DNA of 64,000 bases, from assembly GCF_016862975.1 (NCBI RefSeq), contig NZ_BONZ01000066.1, positions 1-64,000 of the forward strand, written 5' to 3'. The notes beneath the pieces are model-generated. The model searched no databases. It worked only from the letters and a program-made list of their open reading frames with translations, and had not been told where the DNA came from. A program made the translations under genes and the position numbers. Of the stretch, positions 61,435 to 64,000 are shown one piece after another; the stretch's first letter is position 1; each line of letters starts with the position of its first letter. The stretch comes from Rugosimonospora africana. GTDB taxonomy: Bacteria; Actinomycetota; Actinomycetes; Mycobacteriales; Micromonosporaceae.

Positions 61435-62436
61435 GTGAGTCGGGACATGCTCGGCCTGATCCGCAGGCTACGCACGCAGCCGCGGGGCGACATCGGGGCC
61501 ACCGCGCCCCCCGGTTCCGGACACGGCGAGTTGCCGCTGTCGGCCAACCGCGCCGAACCGGCCCTGAGCAAGCTGCAGCTGCTGGTCACCCGGAAGCTGG
61601 ACGGGCTGTTGCAGGGCGACTATCTCGGGCTGCTGCCCGGCCCGGGCACCGAGGCGGGGGAGTCGCGGGAGTACCGGCCCGGCGACGACGTGCGCCGGAT
61701 GGACTGGCCGGTGACCGCCCGGACCACGATCCCGCACGTACGCCAGACCGTCGCCGACCGCGAGCTGGAGACCTGGCTGGCGGTGGACCTGTCGGCGAGC
61801 CTGGACTTCGGCACCGCGGACTGCCTCAAGCGCGACCTGGCGGTGGCCGCCGCGGCGGCGGTCAGCCACCTCACGGTTCGGGGTGGCAACCGGATCGGCG
61901 CCGTGGTCGGAACCGGGGAGCAGATCGCCCGGATGCCGGCCCGGTCCGGCCGCAAGGACGCCCAGGGGATGCTCCGGGTCGTCGCGCAGACACCGGCCCG
62001 CCCCGGCCGGGCCGACCTGGGCGGCCTGATCGACTCGCTGAACCGGCCGCCGCGCAGGCGCGGGCTGACCGTGGTGATCTCGGACTTCATGGTGGCGCCG
62101 GGGGAGTGGGAGCGCCCGCTGCGCAAGCTCGGAGTCCGCCACGACGTGTTGGCGATCGAGGTCGTCGACCCGCGGGAGCTGGAACTCAACGATTCCGGCG
62201 TGATGGAGTTCGTCGATCCGGAGACCGGCCGGTTGCACGAGGTAGACACCCGGGACGCCCAGTTGCGGTCCCGGTACGCCGCGGCGGCCGCCGCCCAGCG
62301 TGCCGCCATCGCCTCCGCCCTGCGCGGTGCCGGTGCGGCACACCTGCGGCTGCGTACCGATCGTGACTGGCTTCTGGATATCGTTCGGTTTGTCGCGGCG
62401 CAACGTCACGCGCGCACCAGGGGGACCACCCGATGA
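61435..62436 (+). CDS. DUF58-domain protein
   Basis: A 333-aa protein of the MoxR-associated DUF58 family. The signature REYRPGDDVRRMDWPVTART is at about residues 76-95, followed by a VWA-like fold (LAVDLSASLDFG). The GTG at 61435 lies at the end of the 17-bp repeat, with no independent ribosome-binding site nearby. The stop overlaps the VWA gene by 4 bases. Confidence 0.93.
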   Translation: MSRDMLGLIRRLRTQPRGDIGATAPPGSGHGELPLSANRAEPALSKLQLLVTRKLDGLLQGDYLGLLPGPGTEAGESREYRPGDDVRRMDWPVTARTTIPHVRQTVADRELETWLAVDLSASLDFGTADCLKRDLAVAAAAAVSHLTVRGGNRIGAVVGTGEQIARMPARSGRKDAQGMLRVVAQTPARPGRADLGGLIDSLNRPPRRRGLTVVISDFMVAPGEWERPLRKLGVRHDVLAIEVVDPRELELNDSGVMEFVDPETGRLHEVDTRDAQLRSRYAAAAAAQRAAIASALRGAGAAHLRLRTDRDWLLDIVRFVAAQRHARTRGTTR

Positions 62437-63383
62437 TTCGCTTCCTCGAACCGCTGTGGCTGCTGGCACTGATCCCGGTGCTGGCACTGGCCGGCGTCTA
62501 CGTGCTGCGCCAGCTGCGCCGCCGTTCCTACGCGGTGCGGTTCACCAACGTGTCGCTGCTAGAGAGGCTGGCGCCGCGTGGCCTGGGCTACCGCCGGCAC
62601 CTGGCGGCCGGCGCGTTCCTGCTCATGCTGGTGACGCTCGGCTGCGCGATGGCGCGCCCGGCGACCGACGCGAAGCAGCCGCTGGAGCGGGCGACCGTCA
62701 TGATCGCCATCGACGTGTCGCTGTCCATGCAGGCCGACGACGTGGCCCCGACCCGGATCCAGGCGGCCAAGGAGGCGGCCAAGGAGTTCGTCAAGACGCT
62801 GCCCGACTCGTACAACATCGGGCTCGTCTCGTTCGCCAAGTCCGCCAGCGTCCTGGTCTCGCCGAGCAAGGACAAGGGGGCGGTCGACCAGGCGATCGAC
62901 GGGCTCCAGCTGGCCGAGGCGACGGCGACCGGCGAGGCGGTGTTCACCTGCCTGTCGGCGATCCAGTCGGTTCCCTCCGACGGCGCGTCCGGGCCGCCAC
63001 CGGCGCGCATCGTGCTGCTGTCCGACGGGTACCGCACGGCGGGTCGGCCGATCGAGGACGCGGCCTCGTCGGCGGCGGCGGCGAACGTACCGGTCTCCAC
63101 CATCGCGTTCGGCACCGACCAGGGCACTGTGCAGATCCAGGGCCAGTTGCAGCGGGTACCGGTGGACCGTCCGTCCCTGCAACAGCTGGCGGAGACCACG
63201 CACGGGCACTACTACGAGGCGGCCAGCCTGAGCCAGCTCAAGCAGGTCTACCAGGACATGGGTAGCTCGATCGGGTTCAAGACGGTGCCCCGGGAGATCA
63301 CCCAGTGGTACGTGGGCGTGGGGCTGTTGTTCGCCTTCGCGGCGGCCGGGATGAGCCTGCTGTGGACCTCCCGGCTGCCGTGA
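62433..63383 (+). CDS. Membrane-anchored VWA-domain protein
   Basis: A 316-aa protein with helices at about residues 5-25, 55-75 and 290-315 flanking a von Willebrand A domain. The metal-binding MIDAS motif is IDVSLSMQ, with the later Thr and Asp in the usual positions (TGEAV, LLSDGYRT). It is the third gene of the moxR operon, coupled to DUF58 (ATGA). It resembles Rv1481. Confidence 0.93.
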   Translation: MIRFLEPLWLLALIPVLALAGVYVLRQLRRRSYAVRFTNVSLLERLAPRGLGYRRHLAAGAFLLMLVTLGCAMARPATDAKQPLERATVMIAIDVSLSMQADDVAPTRIQAAKEAAKEFVKTLPDSYNIGLVSFAKSASVLVSPSKDKGAVDQAIDGLQLAEATATGEAVFTCLSAIQSVPSDGASGPPPARIVLLSDGYRTAGRPIEDAASSAAAANVPVSTIAFGTDQGTVQIQGQLQRVPVDRPSLQQLAETTHGHYYEAASLSQLKQVYQDMGSSIGFKTVPREITQWYVGVGLLFAFAAAGMSLLWTSRLP

Positions 63384-63387
63384 ACCG

Positions 63388-63408
63388 GCGGCCCTGAGTC
63401 CGGGCCGC
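63388..63408. terminator. Bidirectional hairpin after the moxR operon
   Basis: GCGGCCC (63388-63394) pairs perfectly with GGGCCGC (63402-63408) around a 7-base loop. It lies between the VWA stop (63383) and the stop of the opposing small membrane-peptide gene (63438), so it could serve both strands. Confidence 0.6.
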
Positions 63409-63437
63409 TGCGCGTTCGGCGGTGGTGACCGCGCGGC

Positions 63438-64000
<563 letters not shown>

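Overview
The window is very GC-rich, uses GTG and TTG starts freely and shows strong G/C third-position bias. It carries actinobacterial marker genes: an RbpA-type RNA polymerase-binding protein, opcA, a SufR-led suf operon with sufU and sufT, an actinobacterial Vms1-like release factor and fabG1. The gene order resembles Micromonosporaceae-type actinomycetes, but the genus cannot be fixed from sequence alone. From memory, the backbone is collinear with Mycobacterium tuberculosis Rv1436-Rv1483: gap-pgk-tpiA-secG, then pgl-opcA-zwf-tal-tkt, ctaB, ctaA, sufRBDCSUT, ABC-F plus echA, acnR/acn, moxR-DUF58-VWA and fabG1.

Layout. 0.3-4.2 kb (+): lower glycolysis (gap, pgk, tpiA), secG and an rbpA-like gene. 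4.3-12.7 kb (-): pentose-phosphate operon tkt-tal-pgi-zwf-opcA-pgl, read right to left. 12.7-13.4 kb: non-coding, with two short tandem repeats. 13.4-16.8 kb: heme A synthesis genes ctaB (+) and ctaA (-) flanking a small unknown protein coupled to an ATP-grasp ligase. 16.9-23.6 kb (+): complete suf operon with a Rieske ferredoxin gene, led by sufR whose start codon lies inside a textbook SufR operator. 23.7-33.3 kb: accessory segment (LysE exporter, HAD, VLRF1 release factor, aldo/keto reductase with MmyB-type regulator, zinc metallopeptidase, MarR/YczE pair, LLM oxidoreductase, TMEM175 channel, TetR/SDR pair). 33.3-37.7 kb: ABC-F with a candidate attenuating leader, membrane protein, small HTH protein, enoyl-CoA hydratase. 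37.8-47.7 kb: second accessory segment (ABC exporter, SDR, AcnR, two-component system, HAD, ECF41-like sigma with its SDR partner, RIO kinase). 48.1-50.9 kb (-): acnA. 51-60 kb: small regulators, aminopeptidase P, asparagine synthetase, membrane hydrolase, MBL/thioesterase/dehydrogenase genes. 60.2-63.4 kb (+): moxR-DUF58-VWA. 63.4-63.7 kb (-): an orphan unit encoding a 17-aa leader peptide and a 29-aa membrane peptide. 63.8 kb to the end (+): the 5-prime part of fabG1.

How it works together. Glycolysis and the NADPH-producing pentose-phosphate branch are adjacent and transcribed towards each other. Respiratory heme A, Fe-S assembly and aconitase (a 4Fe-4S enzyme) are also linked. Regulation is unusually legible. 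The SufR box ACACT-N5-TGTGA is on the sufR start. Near-identical palindromes lie upstream of acnR and of acnA, although the two genes are 7-10 kb apart. Paired palindromes sit in the MarR and TetR divergent promoters. An ECF41-like promoter precedes the sigma-factor operon. About sixteen coding units have a -10 hexamer ending 6-7 bases before the start codon, the signature of leaderless mRNAs.

Least explained: (i) six genes have the segment around their stop codon repeated immediately downstream; (ii) a 46-bp in-frame element is shared by the C-termini of pgk and sufU; (iii) the 63.4-63.7 kb small-peptide locus has mutually exclusive hairpins. No rRNA, tRNA, CRISPR array, insertion sequence or prophage was seen.
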